Source: Chamaecyparis obtusa (lineage: Eukaryota; Streptophyta; Pinopsida; Cupressales; Cupressaceae). Taken from it: 64,000 bases of DNA. The translations under genes were made by a program, and so were the position numbers. How positions within the stretch are numbered: position 1 is the first letter of the stretch; the number at the start of each line of letters is the position of its first letter. Of this stretch, positions 34,619 through 47,528 are shown in pieces. Below the pieces are notes generated by a model. The model saw only the letters and a list, made by a program, of their open reading frames with translations. It did not search any database and was not told where the DNA came from. The stretch covers positions 124,001 to 188,000 of the forward strand of contig BSBK01006030.1 of NCBI GenBank assembly GCA_027943335.1. The letters are read 5' to 3'.

Positions 34619-36944
34619 CCCACAAACCATAAATGATTTTTTTTTCCTAAAGCTTATTCCATCCTAAAGTAAAGCAGTTTTCCTAGTTTTATCAGTTGCA
34701 AGTTTCATGTAGTTCATTCAATCAAAATTTAAAGTTGATCTTATTCTATGATAAAAAAAAGTATGCTCATTTAGATGGGTTTTACTCAAGGTCTTTTATT
34801 ATTTCTTGCCATGGAAGGCAACTATTACAGAGGTCTAAAACATTAAAGAGTGATTAAACATTTCATCAGCGACCAGTAGAATCATTTAATTTTTCTTTGG
34901 CTAGATTATTATTTAATGTTTAGTATGGAGAGTTGATTGGACTACATAATAGAGGTATTTAAGATGTTAATTTAAGACAAAACTTTATTTTTGTCTTAAA
35001 TGCATATTTTATATTTAAATAATATTTTAAATTTTAAATTGTTTTAAATTAAGACAATATAAAAAATTACTTTGCATATTAAAGTTCTAACTTTTCTTTT
35101 TTCTAGTTAACACACTCAACTCACGGTCGTTTGCCTCATCAAACTCATCCTCATCGTGTCCTTTATTGCTTCATTCTTGAACAAGTACTACTCTCATTTC
35201 TTTGCAGTTAGCGTCAACCACTGCAATATCATCGACTATCATTTTCAACATGGTAGGAAGGGTCGTGATGTTCTTTGATTAGGCTATATGTAGGAGCATT
35301 ATAGTTTGTATTTTGTATTCCCTACTCGTGTTCTTCATAAATGGTTCTACCTATGATTCTCGACTAGGCTTTCCACTGATCTAGGTCCTAGATATATCAA
35401 ACAAAGATTGCCCTAACAATAACATACATGTAGGTTGGGTGCTAAGAAAGCTTAATGAAAAGCTAGGGTTTAGCTTATGAGATGAGGTGGACTGAGGTGG
35501 GTAGGTGGATAAGGGTGAGGTCAAGTGGAGCATAAAATTTATATTATATGCCATGCGGTCATCCATCAACTAATCAGTTGGGAAGTTCCAGATCCTGTAA
35601 CCCCTGGAAGAAGTTGGGCATCCTACGATTGTAGGCACTGCTTGCTATTGTTTTCATAGTGATCTACACCAAACTCTTCAATTAGCTTGGATATAAATCT
35701 AGATTTGCACTTTGAATAGGTAATAAATTTCCCAACCGGCCTATAGATCTTTTATAATATTCTACCTAGTAAATTTATCCATAAATTCAGGCAAGGAATT
35801 TTGATATAAATTAGTTTTTTATTGATTTATTAATTAATAAACCTTCAAAGAGCTTGAAATTTAGGTATTTTCAGCATGTGTATGTAAATACTAGCTCAGA
35901 CATATTTCATCTACCACTACTTAGGCATATTTCATTTATCCATGATGCTGATTATTGTAGACATGGGTATTGATGCTACTTCAACATAATTTGGGTGTGA
36001 TTCCAATCCTTTCACACCAATGTATTATATCTTTTATTTTTGTAATGTGGGTATTCTATAAATGTTGAATTATTTTTTATCCCTTGCTCCATTCATTAAT
36101 TAGGTAAAGTAAGTAGAGAAACACTTTCATTTCATTTTTAATCTTTGAAACCTTCAATTTATTCACTCTGTCAATGCTTCTAATTTCCTTCTATTGCCGA
36201 AGCTAAAGATGTGTATGGGAATAGTTTTTTCAAATCACTCCAGTCTCTAACCCTTGTTTTTCCTCATTGTTGTTGGATCCAGGTGCATCTCTATCTGCAC
36301 CCTATTAGATCAGTCGAGTGTATGTCATGTCTTATTCATTCATGAAATCTGATTAGAACTTCACATCACTACATTCTAGAGTATGTGAATAGGGTTATCA
36401 TTTCTTTAAACGCTACAAGAAACGATATCAATATTGATGTACTGTGTAGAAGTGTTTGAAGTCTCCTTTTGTTGTAGGTAATAGTTAAAAAAAATAGGGG
36501 CAATTTATGATCACCAAAATGAATCACTAAATTGTTTAGTACTTTAGTTTGCTGGAAGATACTTTGAGGTGTTGGACCCCATGCTTGGGTATTGAGTCAT
36601 TGTATTTCCATATTTTTGTGTTGATTATCTTTTTGTTAAGAAATATCTTTGTAAAATGATCCATGTTAAGTGTCTTCAGAGGCATTTTGTGCTTACATAA
36701 CAGTCTTCTATTTTAGGCTTGATCTCGATTAGTGTTTCAACTAGAAATATATGCATTATGTATGCAATTAGAAGTTTGTCTCTTTTCACTTTTGAGTTGA
36801 CATTAGTCTCTTTTCAATTAGCATTATATTCCTCAATATTGAGAGACCCCTAATTTCAAAAACAAAAGACTATAGGTCTTTCAATCTTTTTAATTTTATT
36901 CCTTAAAGAAAAAGAAACTTATTTATCTACATGAAATGTTATCA
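34619..36944. other. intergenic; no gene recognised
   Basis: AT-rich, no convincing reading frame. At 36488-36532 a phrase of about 45 bp (AAAAAAAATAGGGGCAATTT, GATCACC, AAAATGAATCAC) repeats what stands beside the dehydrogenase exon at 48001-48040. This suggests that intron sequence of a duplicated dehydrogenase gene extends here. Confidence 0.5.
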
Positions 36945-37211
36945 CTAATAGAGACCCAAATCATGGTTTACTACTATGTTTCCTCCATCTACCACAAGGT
37001 TATGACCACTTAAAAATTTGGATTCCTCACTAGTTAGATATAGAGCAGCCTCTGCAATATCCCTATCTCTAAGAGTATGGTCCTTTAGATTGGCTATCTT
37101 GTTACATAATGCCTCCCAATTGGCCCTTTCCCATTCTGGACTCATGGAAGAATCTCTGAAGAATTTTAATGCATTACTCCTTTTACGTTTACATTCATCA
37201 CACACTATCAT
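36945..37211 (-). pseudogene. short-chain dehydrogenase/reductase, C-terminal piece (copy 1)
   Basis: The minus-strand frame holds FFRDSSMSPEWERANWEALC, then RDRDIAEAALYLTSEESKFL and SGHNLVVDGGNIVV, ending in TAA at 36945. The DIAEAALYL..SGHNLVVDGG block is the standard C-terminus of plant classical SDRs (the group with secoisolariciresinol dehydrogenase, momilactone A synthase and ABA2-like enzymes), which oxidise or reduce small alcohols with NAD(P). The first residues up to about 37180 do not match copy 2 and are not part of the gene, so the piece is truncated at its 5' side. The reading frame itself is intact. Substrate cannot be told. Confidence 0.8.
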
Positions 37212-38584
37212 GTTTTAAAAAGTATTCAATGCTATCACAATTTTTGGTAGAACATTCATTCTCATACTTAATTTGTGTCTCTTTAAAATATAATATCATA
37301 AAATTTGGTCAATTCTTATACAAAATAGTTCTACATAATCCAACAAAGTTAATAAATGCATCATTATAGATAAATTCTCAAATAATATATTAATTATAAA
37401 AATTGAAATGTGAAGGAATCAAAATTTTACACTTCTAATTATGATGCAAGGCAGGGGTCAAGAGGGGCCAAAGGATGGCACACCCTAATGATACAAGCCT
37501 TCTCAACACACAAGGAAGCAAATAACAACAAGAGTGAGAGATAGAATGCATAGACTTTCATATATTTTCATCAAATAGAGTCATACATGCTGGGCTGTAA
37601 GGCCTTCTTGATTACGGCTTGATATCACAATGAATTAAAAAAGTCCTCAAACATGCGAGGATATATCACAAGTCTCCTTTCTAATGTCTATTATCTTTTA
37701 TCAAAATTGCCTCGTCAAACTCTAGCCAAACAACTACATTTGTACAAGAGGCTACCAAACTGAGTCGGCCTTCAAATCCACAATCAATGGAAGAAATGGT
37801 CAGATCTAGGACCACACACTTCCCAATGATTGATTCCAACATTAAATCCATGATCTAATATAAATGCACAAGTCAGCCTCAACATAATTCAAAATAAACT
37901 ACTTGGCAAACATGGATGACTGAGTAACAGACAAGCATCATTAAGTGCTAGTGAAATAACTGACCACCCAGGAAATGACCGACCATACTCGGTAACCAAA
38001 GGAAACCGACCAACTACCGATTAACTCAGTTAAAGCAGGAACCCAGCAACATAAACAAACTTCAAAATGTTTTTGGTGACACTAGAATTCCAAGGACCTA
38101 AGATGCTCTTGCATCAAATTATCCCATTTGAAATATTAATCATTGAAATAGTGAAAGAAGCTTGTATGCCATCACATAAAACTTGGAAACCTAAAGAAAT
38201 AAAGTTTTTAAAAAAATCATAAAATCATATATACCCATAACTATACGATATCTCTTCTTGAAAAGAAGGTTCAATATTTTTGAACTAGTTATGACTCAAC
38301 ATTTTCAAGCATTAAACATGATATACATATAGTGTTTGAAGTTGTAGTAAAAAAAAATACAGTGACGTTGACAACAGATGGGCGGGATGAAAATAAACTT
38401 AAATGAAAGTTTTTGGTCCTTGCTGCAATATGCAAAGGTCTATCTACCCATTCCTATGGCTCTATCTTTGGAGGTTTTTTAGCCTTCTTAATTTCCCAGT
38501 TCACCAAGTTAGATTTAAGTATATCTTTTCTATTTTATTCAAGTAATCAATAACTCATACTTGGCTAACTTGAGAAGCTAAATG
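37212..38584. other. intergenic, no gene recognised
   Basis: No protein motif seen on either strand. The middle (37440-38100) has the composition of an old retroelement leader or LTR, with ACTCGGTAACC and GACCAACTACCG phrases, but no boundaries could be fixed. Confidence 0.5.
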
Positions 38585-38820
38585 CAGCACATTCATTTGG
38601 TTTTCTCTCTCTCAGCTCTTTTACTACTTCTAAATGCCCCAATTTTGCTGCTATACAAATGGGAGTTTCTTGGTCATCAGTAGTATAGTAACAAAGTTTG
38701 GGCTGAAGATCTATTAACTACTTTATTATATGCACATAGTTTGTCCCAACAATTATATGCAAGGTTGTATTACTATATTTGTGTCATACATTGAGCAGCT
38801 CTTCAAGATGTGATGAACAT
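38585..38820 (-). pseudogene. ankyrin-repeat fragment
   Basis: Minus-strand translation gives SNTTLHIIVGTNYVHIIK, a TAG, LIDLQPKLCYYTTDDQ, then ETPICIAAKLGHLEVVKEL. This is the T-LH-A..G-..VV-LL pattern of two adjacent ankyrin repeats, with the TDDQETPI turn typical of plant ankyrin membrane proteins of the ACD6/ITN1 kind. Only about 75 codons are readable, with at least one stop, and no neighbouring repeats or membrane part were found. Ankyrin repeats bind other proteins; nothing more can be said of this piece. Confidence 0.7.
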
Positions 38821-38984
38821 AAAAAATGCTTCTACTATTCTGTATTGTAAGACATCCAAGATCATTGTCAATTCACATTCTCCTCTATAAAATACATAGT
38901 TATTTAGAGAAAAGTAATCATTGTAAGATTAGATCTAATAATCTTAGATTCTTGGAGTTAGCTCAATTTATCTAGGTTCTTTCA

Positions 38985-39140
38985 GTAATGGGTTCAATTT
39001 TTTATTAGTCATATCGATTAAGGTTTGAGAAATTATAAGAGATTACTCTTTATAGAACTTCAAGTCATAGATTCAATTTTTAATTCATTTATGATATAAA
39101 ATGAAAGTTTGAGAAATTATAAGAAACCACTCTTTAAAAA
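38985..39140. repeat. two-copy tandem repeat, period about 84 bp
   Basis: GTTTGAGAAATTATAAGARA and CCACTCTTT-like followers occur at 39023 and again at 39107, each preceded by a TTCAATTTTT run. Likely a simple local duplication in the dehydrogenase 3' flank. Confidence 0.6.
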
Positions 39141-39189
39141 TAATAAACTCCAAAACCATTCAACTAAACTCGTAATTTTTTAGGAATAT

Positions 39190-39530
39190 TTTTATAATGA
39201 TAAAACATGGTCATGGCCACTTAAAACTTTGGATTCCTTAGTGGTCAAATACAAAAGTAGCCTCTGCAATATCCTTTTCTCTAAGAGTATGGTCCTTTAA
39301 ATTGGCTATCTTGTTACATAATGCCTCCCAATTGGCCCTTTTCTCTTTTGGACCCATGGAAGAATCTCTGAAGAATTTTAATATAATTTTAGTGGCTAGA
39401 ATAGCTGGAGAAACATAATTCACCCTAATACCATATTTCCCCATCTCGATAGCACCTTGTTTAGTGATTCTTATGACTGCATGCTTAGAAGTTATCTAAG
39501 CATTAAGGCTTGTGAAGTTCAAGCCTGGAG
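39190..39530 (-). pseudogene. short-chain dehydrogenase/reductase, C-terminal exon (copy 2), catalytic Tyr lost
   Basis: Minus strand, from the 39530 side: LNA, TAG (39496-39498), ITSKHAVIRITKQGAIEMGK, YGIRVNYVSPAILATK, FFRDSSMGPKEKRANWEALC, DIAEA. The YxxxK active site of SDRs sits exactly at TAG-I-T-S-K, so the catalytic tyrosine codon has become a stop while the lysine remains. A one-base insertion after DIAEA shifts the frame; the next frame still reads YLTTKESKVLSGH. It matches copy 1 closely from FFRDSS on. Upstream, toward higher coordinates, only intron-like sequence remains before element D; the matching N-terminal exon is at 48050-48155. Confidence 0.8.
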
Positions 39531-39687
39531 AATTTATTTTATTTTATTTTATTCATTGAAGTTTTTGATTTCCCACCATATACTTTATCCCTAAAGATAA
39601 AAAGGATAAAAATGACTGAATTTTGTTGAAAAAAGTTATGGCTTCCTTTTTTCAATCTTTGAAAAATCTGAGCCTTTGTATGTAATA

Positions 39688-41175
39688 TGTTAATATGATT
39701 TAGAACAACAAAGAGGGGGGTGAATCAATTGTTCTTAGGTCCAGATTTATAAAACAAACTTTAAAAAACCTTCAACTAATCAGATCCAATAACCAATAGA
39801 TACTCGGTCATTATCGATTGCATAATAAAAAAATATAATAGTGCAGTCAACTTATCCAATAGCATCTAACTTGTAAAACACAAAAATGTTCAAACCAAAA
39901 CATTTACACAAGTATTAACACTAGGATTTATAGTGGAAATCCAATTCAGAAAAAACCACTTTGTAACATGTTATTATTATGTTCACTCTTCTGAAGTGAG
40001 CTCGGTGAAAAGCCAACCCTATCAAAGGTTACAAATACATTTTCAGGTGTGACCCGGTTAAAGGATTTAAACCGTGAGCTGTTAAAAGTGTGGCTTGTTA
40101 TAGGACTTACATACACTCCATTAGAATGCAACCTTGTTCAAAGGATTTATACAAATGACTTTTAGGTCAACCTCTCATAAAAGGATTTTGACTTATACAA
40201 TGGTTAGAAAGTAATAGCAGTATTGATCTGAAAAACATATAACTCACTTTGCAAATATCAAATCTGATTCTGTACACATATGATGGCTTACTGACTATGA
40301 ATCTTTACCATCTCCATCACTGATCTACTTAGAAATCTCTTCAAGCAATCACAACACTTCTCCTTCAGCCTTCTCTTCTTGTACAGTCAATAACATCAAC
40401 AACACTTCCAACATCCTCTCTTCTATTAACCTCATGCTTAGGTTCCCTTAATACTTCCTCAATTAGGTCAATACATCTTTTTTTGCTTAATCTCCTTCAT
40501 AGATCTTTGGGTTAGGTCAGATTCATCGAATCCTTCCAAGTTTATGTTCTTTAGCTATCCTTCTAGAAATATCTCAAATCTCTTAATAGATTTACAATAA
40601 AAAATTTCATAGTGCATTAAATGCTTTGGTACAATCAATAAATAAAGTCAACATGTTTTACATAATCCAAGAATTCAATGATGTCAGCTTGAAATCTGAA
40701 TTCTTCCTCAAATGTAAATTATTGACACTTGATCAATACAGTGTTCAACTCCTCGGTTTTCATTAGAAAGCTCGGTCACCTCAAAAACTATTTCCTCTGC
40801 TAATACTATCTTCCTCAACAATTAACTGATGTTCAGTCAATAGTGAATTTACTCAGCATATACTAGCTTGGTCATCACTAACATCATTGTGCTTAAACTA
40901 GATTTCTTCACTTTTTCTCAGTTAAGCCTACCAGTTTAGTCTTCATTCTTACTTAGATAAACAATACATTATCTTATCATTGTGCCACATAATCAAGTAC
41001 TCATTAAAATATCAAGATAACTCAACCTTTCCTTAGGTGCTATTGTTACCAACCTTGCCTTTCCCCTTCACAACAATCAAATAGATATAGTAGTTTCTTA
41101 AATAGCAACAATCTTACCAGCTAAAGTTTGACATCAATGACAATACAACAATTACTTCAATTGCAGTTTTCAATA
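39688..41175 (-). repeat. 3' LTR of copia D (1488 bp)
   Basis: Plus-strand ends are TGTTAATATG and GTTTTCAATA, so on the element's sense strand the LTR begins TATTGAAAAC instead of TG. The same is true of the other LTR. The duplication and polypurine tract both support this end. Confidence 0.85.
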
Positions 41176-41190
41176 ATCTCCCTCTTTGGC
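41176..41190 (-). other. polypurine tract of copia D
   Basis: Minus-strand GCCAAAGAGGGAGAT abuts the 3' LTR. Confidence 0.75.
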
Positions 41191-41599
41191 ATTGATGGAA
41201 ACACCATATGAATATCACATGAATTACCAGCCAATCCAAAACTTATCTATCCAATAGAAATATTTATAATATCCTTAGCTTCATTCTGATATAGAATCAA
41301 TTAGCCATGCTTGTATGACTGTCCACTGAATCTCTCCCTCTTACTTGATCTTCCATGAAAATTGTATTTTGTGTATTCATCTGTGATCATCTCCCTCTTT
41401 GACAAAAATGCCAAAGCAACAACTAAAACATACATCTTGCAGATGTAGATATCATATTTTTAGTTTAGTAACAATATTTCTCCCTCTATCATCTTTGCTT
41501 ATGACTGATTCTCATCTTTTCTATACTTTTCACAACTCTAGGCTGCTCCTAAAGTGTGACCTATCTCTACATCAAATTTTCAAATACTCTTTGCAACAC

Positions 41600-43062
41600 A
41601 TTTGATGCAGTGCTCCTAGCTTGACTAGGCAGCCTCAGTTAGGGGAAGGACCCCTAATTAACCTCTCAGATATTCATGAGCTTCTTTAGGTAAAGCTTTA
41701 GTGAATATGTCTACTAGTTGTTCCTTTATATTCACATATTCCATTTGGACCTCTTTATCTTGTACCAATTCTCTCAAGTAATCATACTTGATGCAATGTG
41801 TTTGGTCTTTGCGTGCATTACTAGATTCTTAGAGATGTTGATAGCACTTGTGTTGTCACAAAAAATGACAAGTGGTTCAGTGATCTCTTCTTTCATGGCT
41901 ACCAACAATTGCTTTATCCATACTAAATCTGAACAATTCACAGCTGCAGCCACATACTCGACTTCATTAGTAGATTGGGAAATGCAATTTTGTTTCTTGC
42001 TTGTCTAGGAAACTAATCTCTATCCAAGAAAGAAAGCTCCACCACTAGTACTCTTTTTGTCATCCACATTTCTTGCCCAATCAACATCAGTATACACTCT
42101 CAGTTCAAACTTTTCATGCTTCTTGTAGTACAATCCATAGTTAGCAGTCCCTTTCAAATATCTCATTATCCATTTGAGAGCCATCATGTGAGTTTCCTTA
42201 GGATTGGCAGAGAATCTTTCCACAATCCCAATAGCTAAAGCAATATTTGGTCTTCTATGTATAACATACTATAGCTTTCCAGTCATAGATCTATACAAAG
42301 TCTGGTTTACATTTGCAACATCATCATTCTTAGACAACTTTTGTCTAGTAGCCATGGGAGTACTTACTGGCCTTGAATCTTCATACTAAAGGTTTTCAAT
42401 ATCTCATGAACATACTTAGACTAGGTGATGAAAATTCATTTCTCCATCTGATATACTTGTAAACTAGCAAAAAATTTGATCTCCCCAAACATACTCATTT
42501 CAAATTTAGTTTGCATTTCATTTGAAAATTTCATACACAAGACATCTTATCCACCAAATATAATATCATCTACAAAAATCTTAGCTAACAAGATTCCTTT
42601 ACCTTCTTCATATTTCATGTACAAATTGCTTGTCTCATTTGTCCTTGAGAATCCAATCTATATCAGATAGTTGTGTAGTCTCTCATACCATGCTCTCAGA
42701 GCTTGCTTTAGTCCATACAATGCTTTATTCAATTTGCAAACCATGTGTCTTTTGTTTGGATCAAAAAATCCTTTTGGTTGTTCAATGTACACTTCTTCTT
42801 CTAATATACCATTTAAAAATGTAGACTTAACATCCATTTGGTATACCTTGAAATCTTTTTAGGCAACATATGCAATTAAAGTTCTTACTCCTTCCAATCT
42901 AGCTATAGGGGCAAATGTCTCCACATAATCTATTCCTTCTTCTTGTATGTAGCCTTTGCATACCAGCCTAGCTTTGTTTCTTATGATTTGACCATGCTCA
43001 TTTATCTTTTTTTGGAACACCCACTCTATCCCAATGACATTTTTTTTTTCTGGTCTTAGCAC
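41600..43062 (-). pseudogene. RT and RNase H of copia D
   Basis: Starting at 43062: [40 protein letters not shown], then [20 protein letters not shown] after a [18 protein letters not shown] is followed by [15 protein letters not shown] with FVDD at the catalytic site (about 42576-42565). RNase H follows in another frame: [20 protein letters not shown] and AFFLG (to 42020), CISQSTNEVEYVAAAVN and VKEQLVDIFTKALPKEAH-type closing sequence near 41700-41670. At least three frames are used and stops are frequent. In life RT and RNase H would make the cDNA. Relatives in the window are copia C (closest in motifs) and B. Confidence 0.82.
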
Positions 43063-43271
43063 CAGAGTCTAGGTATCATTCTTCTCTATCTAGTCTAGCT
43101 CTTTATTCATTTCTTGTATCCAGTCTTCATTTTCTAATGCCTCCCTTGTTGTCTTAGGCTCGAATTCACATAGTAAACATGTTGGATCTCTTGTCTTGCT
43201 TCTAGTTAGAACTCAAGTTTCTTTGTCTCTAATAACTTGTTTAGGCTTGTAATGTCTCCTTACATAGTGTG

Positions 43272-44785
43272 CTAGAACAAGTTCTGCTCTCCTTTCATCT
43301 TGCTCTTCAGGTTCACCAAAAAGATTTTCAAATTCAGCTTTTGAATGCTTAACAACCTCTTCCTGATACTTGGCACCTTCCTCTTGTCTCTCGGCATGTT
43401 CTTCTTCTCTCTCGGCATTATTTTCTTGATCCTCAAATTGCTAACCTGAGACTCGACATCAGGTACAAGTCTGTCACTTGTCTCTCCTTCCTCTATATAC
43501 ACAAAAGATTTGTAATCTTCTGGTTTTCTTTTGTTGTCAGCTTCATTTTTCTCTGTATACTCATCAACTTTGACATTCACACTTTCCACAATTTTGTTAG
43601 TGTTAGAGTTTAAACACTTATAAGCTTTAATTTTTGTGGAGTAGCCTAAGAATATGCCCTCATCTCTTTTAGCATCAAATTTTACATTCCTATTGTCCTT
43701 TAGTATGTAGCATTTACTTCCAAAAATTCTAAAGTACTTTACATTAGGTGCATACCCATGCCATAACTCCTAAGGTGTCATATTTGTACCTTTTTTATTT
43801 GTACTTGGTTAAGAGTATAAATAGTTGTACTTATAGCTTATTTCCAGTACTTTTGTGCAACATTCTTTTCAATCATTAATGTCCTTGCACAATCCAAGAT
43901 AGATCTATTCCTTCTCTCTGCTATACCATTCTATGGAGGAATTCTTGGTGTGGACATCTATCTTTTGATCCCTCTATCATTAAAAAATAGATTAAATTCA
44001 TTGGATATAAATTCTCCACCTCAATTAGATCTCAGACACTTTAGGTTCCTACATGTCTCCTTTTCAACCTTAGCCAAATACCACTTAAAATTTTGAAAAG
44101 CATCAAATTTTTCCTTTAAGAATATTACATGCATCGTTCTAGTATAATCATCAACAAACAGGATAAAATATCTAGCACCATAATAGCTTTGTATACCCAT
44201 AGGTCCACAAAGGTCAGTATGAACCAAATCTAAGGTATTCTCAGAAGTAAAAGTCTTTCTCTTAAAACTAGACTTTGTCATCTTACCCAACTGACATTCT
44301 TTAGACATTACATTCTCAGGTTTCTTCAATCTAGGCAAACCTCTCACTTTCTTTTTCTTACTAATTTCTACCAAATTATCAAAGTTAACATGGCATAGCT
44401 ACTTAGACCATAACCAAATATCATCAAGTTGTGCAATCATACATGTTTCTTCAGATAGGTCTAGATAGAACAAATTACCTCTTGTCTATCCTCCACTTCC
44501 AAACAATTCACCAGTGGCATCAAATATTTTGGCCTTCCTATGATGAAATTCCACTTGGTAGCCAATGCTATTAAGTTATCCAACACTCAGTAGATTATAG
44601 TTAAGACCCTCAACGCAATAGGCATTTTCACAAGTGATCTTATCAGTCAGCTTAATCATTCATTTTCCTCTAACAGGTCATGGTGCATCATTACCAAATT
44701 TCACACTCCTACCTTTATAATGATCTAAGGTATCAAACTTACTCTTGTCACTAGTCATGTGATGTGAAAAACCACTATCAATAAT
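43272..44785 (-). pseudogene. protease and integrase of copia D
   Basis: Near 44780 the protease site reads IIDSGFSHHMTSDKSKFD after a TAG where a tryptophan is usual. Then come NAYCVEGLNYNLLSVG and LWSK..LCHVNFDNLVEI, the pre-integrase motif. Integrase core: LVHTDLCGPMGIQSYYGARY, LFVDDYTRTMHVIFLKEK, LKCLRSN where most copies have LRSDRGGE (the second Asp is changed to Asn, followed by a stop), and NGIAERRNRSILDCARTLM. Past 43950 the sequence degrades. The 43589-43272 piece is the lysine- and glutamate-rich hinge before RT. Confidence 0.8.
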
Positions 44786-45867
44786 CTATTTATCATTTTT
44801 GTTCACATAAGATATCAATGTAGTTTTCTCATCCTCATCAGATTCATCTTTCATTGCAACATAGACAACCTCAATTTCAAAATCATCACTATCAGTGTTA
44901 GTCTCTTCTTTGGCAATATAGCAAGATTTCTTACCTTTTCCTTTGTAGTCCTTGTACCTTCGATAACCTCTATCTTCTCTTTTTTCTTTATGCTTGTTGT
45001 CTCTTTCTTCATCCTTATCATCCCTATCAAGACATCTAGCAGCAATATGACCAACTTTATTACATGAAAAACATATAATAGGGAGTTTACCTTTGTATTT
45101 TCCTTTTCCCCTTTTTAGTCTTCTAGCCATAAGAGCTTCTAGATCCTCAAGTTCTTCATCAGATGTGTCACTTTCACTTTCACTACACTTTCACTCTCAC
45201 TGATGCATCTTTTTTTTTCTATCTTTGACTTACTCAGTACCATTTGTGACTTAAAAGAAGATTCAACATTACCAATAGTTAGAAAGTTCAAAAGTAGTAA
45301 GCTTAGTAACCAAACTTTCCAAAGTAAGAGCATTGTTAGGGTTACATCTAGATTCTTGAATTGCTGAAATTTTGATGGCATAAATAGGACATAGTGTTCT
45401 TAATACTTTTCAATTACAGTTTCATCATCAATAGTTCCATTTTCTCCTCTAATAGCATTTACAACTTCTTTTATTTTACCATAATATTGTGCAATATTCT
45501 CACCTTCTTGCATTCTCATTTCATCAAATTTACCTCTTAGGCTCTCGCCTTTTTCTCTCGATACATTTATGTCACCACCCTAGATGTTTGCAATAGTGTC
45601 CCATATTTTCTTTGCATTAGTGCAGTCTTTGATGTCTTCAAATTATAGATAACTTAGCGAAGACGCAATCTCAAACATTGCTTAGTTGTGTTCTTGTTTA
45701 GCTTTCATTTCCTTGGTAGTCAGAGGTGCAACAAGTGTGACATAATCATGCTCAACATAATATTTTGTAGAATCACCAATACTAGCCAGATATAGCTTCA
45801 TAAAGATTTTCCACACAGTGAAGTTCTCCTTATTTAGCTTTCGTACCTCCTTATACATCCTGATCAT
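44786..45867 (-). pseudogene. gag of copia D
   Basis: From 45867: MIRMYKEVRKLNKENFTVWK, then past a stop KKIWDTIANI, SLRGKFDEMRMQEGENIAQY and YGKIKEVVNAI, the UBN2-type gag core of copia. After a frameshift near 45135 a basic stretch (ARRLKRGKGKYKGK) leads to a CX2CX4HX4C knuckle (CFSCNKVGHIAARC, about 45073-45032). A long run of charged residues and the acidic tail EVVYVAMKDESDEDEKTT follow. Several TAG and TAA codons interrupt it. Confidence 0.8.
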
Positions 45868-45910
45868 TTTCTCAAAGTACCTTTAAACTTGTTCTCTGTA
45901 TGCACCAATA

Positions 45911-45922
45911 ACTCTAATACCA
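45911..45922 (-). other. primer binding site of copia D (tRNA-Met type)
   Basis: Minus-strand TGGTATTAGAGT, two bases from the LTR end; two changes from TGGTATCAGAGC. Confidence 0.85.
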
Positions 45923-45924
45923 AT

Positions 45925-47411
45925 TGTTAATATGATTTAGAACAATAGAGAGGGGGGGTTAATAAGTTTTTCTCAAGTCCATATGTATAAAACAAACTTT
46001 AAAAATCTTCAACTAATCAGATCCAATAACCAATAGCTACTTGGTCATTACTGATTGCATAACAGAAACATATAATAATGCAATCCACTTATCCAATAGT
46101 ATCTAGCTTGTAAAACACGGAAATGTTCAAACCAAAAAATTCACACAAGTATTAACACCAGGATTTATAGTGGAAACCCAATTCATGAAAAACCACTTTG
46201 TAACATGTTACAATTATGTTCACTCTTATGAAGTGAGCTCGGTGAAAATCCAACCCTATCAAAGGTTACAAACACACTATCAGGTGTGACCTGGTTAAAG
46301 GATTTAAACCACTATGTTAAAAGTACACCTTGTTATAGGGCTTACATACACTCTATTATAATGCAGCCTTGTTCAGAGGATTTATACAAATGACTATTAG
46401 GTCAACCTCTATTAAAAGGATTTTGACTGATACAATGGTTAGAGACTAACAATAGTATTGATTTGAAAAACATACAACTCACTTTGCAAATATCAGATCT
46501 CATTTCATACACATATGCTGGCTTATTGACTATGAACCTTTACCATCTCCATCATTGATCTACTCGAAAATCTCTTCAAGCAATCACAACACTTCTCCTT
46601 AAGCCTTCTCTACTTGTACAGTCAATAACATCAACAAAACTTCCAGCATCCTCTTTTCTGTTAACCTCATGCTTAGGTTCCCTTAATAATTCCTCAATTA
46701 GCTCAATACATCTTTTTACACTTAATCTCCTTCATAGATCTTAGGGTTAGGTCATATTCATCAAATCCTTCTAACTTTATGTTCTTCAGCTATCCTTCTA
46801 GAAATATCTCAAATCTCTTAATAGATTTACAATAAAATATTTTACAATGCATTAAATGCTTTGGTACAATCAATAAATAAAGTCAACACATATTACATAG
46901 TCCAAGAATTCAACGATGTCAGCTAGAAATCTGAATTCTTCCTCAAATGTAAATTACTAACGCTTGGTCAATATAGTGTTCAACTTCCTCGGTCTTCATT
47001 AAAAAGCTTGATCACCACAAAAACTATTTCCTCGGCTAATACTATCTTCCTCGGCAATTAACTGATGTTCGGTCAATACTGAATTTACTTGTCATATACT
47101 AGCTCGGTCAATACTAACATCACTTGGCTTAAAATAGATTTCTTCACTTTTGCTCAGCTAAGCCTACCAATTTAGTCGTCATTCTTACTTAGATAAATAA
47201 TACATTGTCTTATCATTGTGCCACATAATCAAGTACTCATTGAAATATCAAGATAACTCAACCTTTCCTTAGGTGCTATTGTTACCAACCTTGCCTTTCC
47301 CCTTCACAACAATCAAATAGATATAGTCATTTCTTAAATAGCAACAGTCTTACTAGTTAAGGTTTGACATCAGTGACAATACAACAATTGTTTCAATTGT
47401 AGTTTCCAATA
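45925..47411 (-). repeat. 5' LTR of copia D (1487 bp)
   Basis: Plus-strand TGTTAATATG to GTTTCCAATA, then TAATA duplication. Closely similar to 39688-41175, with scattered transitions. Confidence 0.88.
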
Positions 47412-47528
47412 TAATAAAGATCTGTGAGTTAGATAAAATAGGAAAAGAGAATTGAAATGAATACATAGAAAATATTAAAGTAAAATTTTCATATAAAATT
47501 ATATTATTAATAAATTTTGATTGGTTTA

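Larger units (their letters stand above)
39688..47411 (-). mobile_element. Ty1/copia retrotransposon D
   Basis: LTRs 39688-41175 and 45925-47411 enclose 4749 bp of minus-strand copia coding sequence with primer site and polypurine tract. The duplication TAATA flanks it (39683-39687, 47412-47416). It sits between the N-terminal and C-terminal dehydrogenase exons, probably inside an old intron. All coding domains are recognisable, but broken by many stops and several frameshifts; the stretch 43600-43960 is hardest to follow. Confidence 0.9.
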
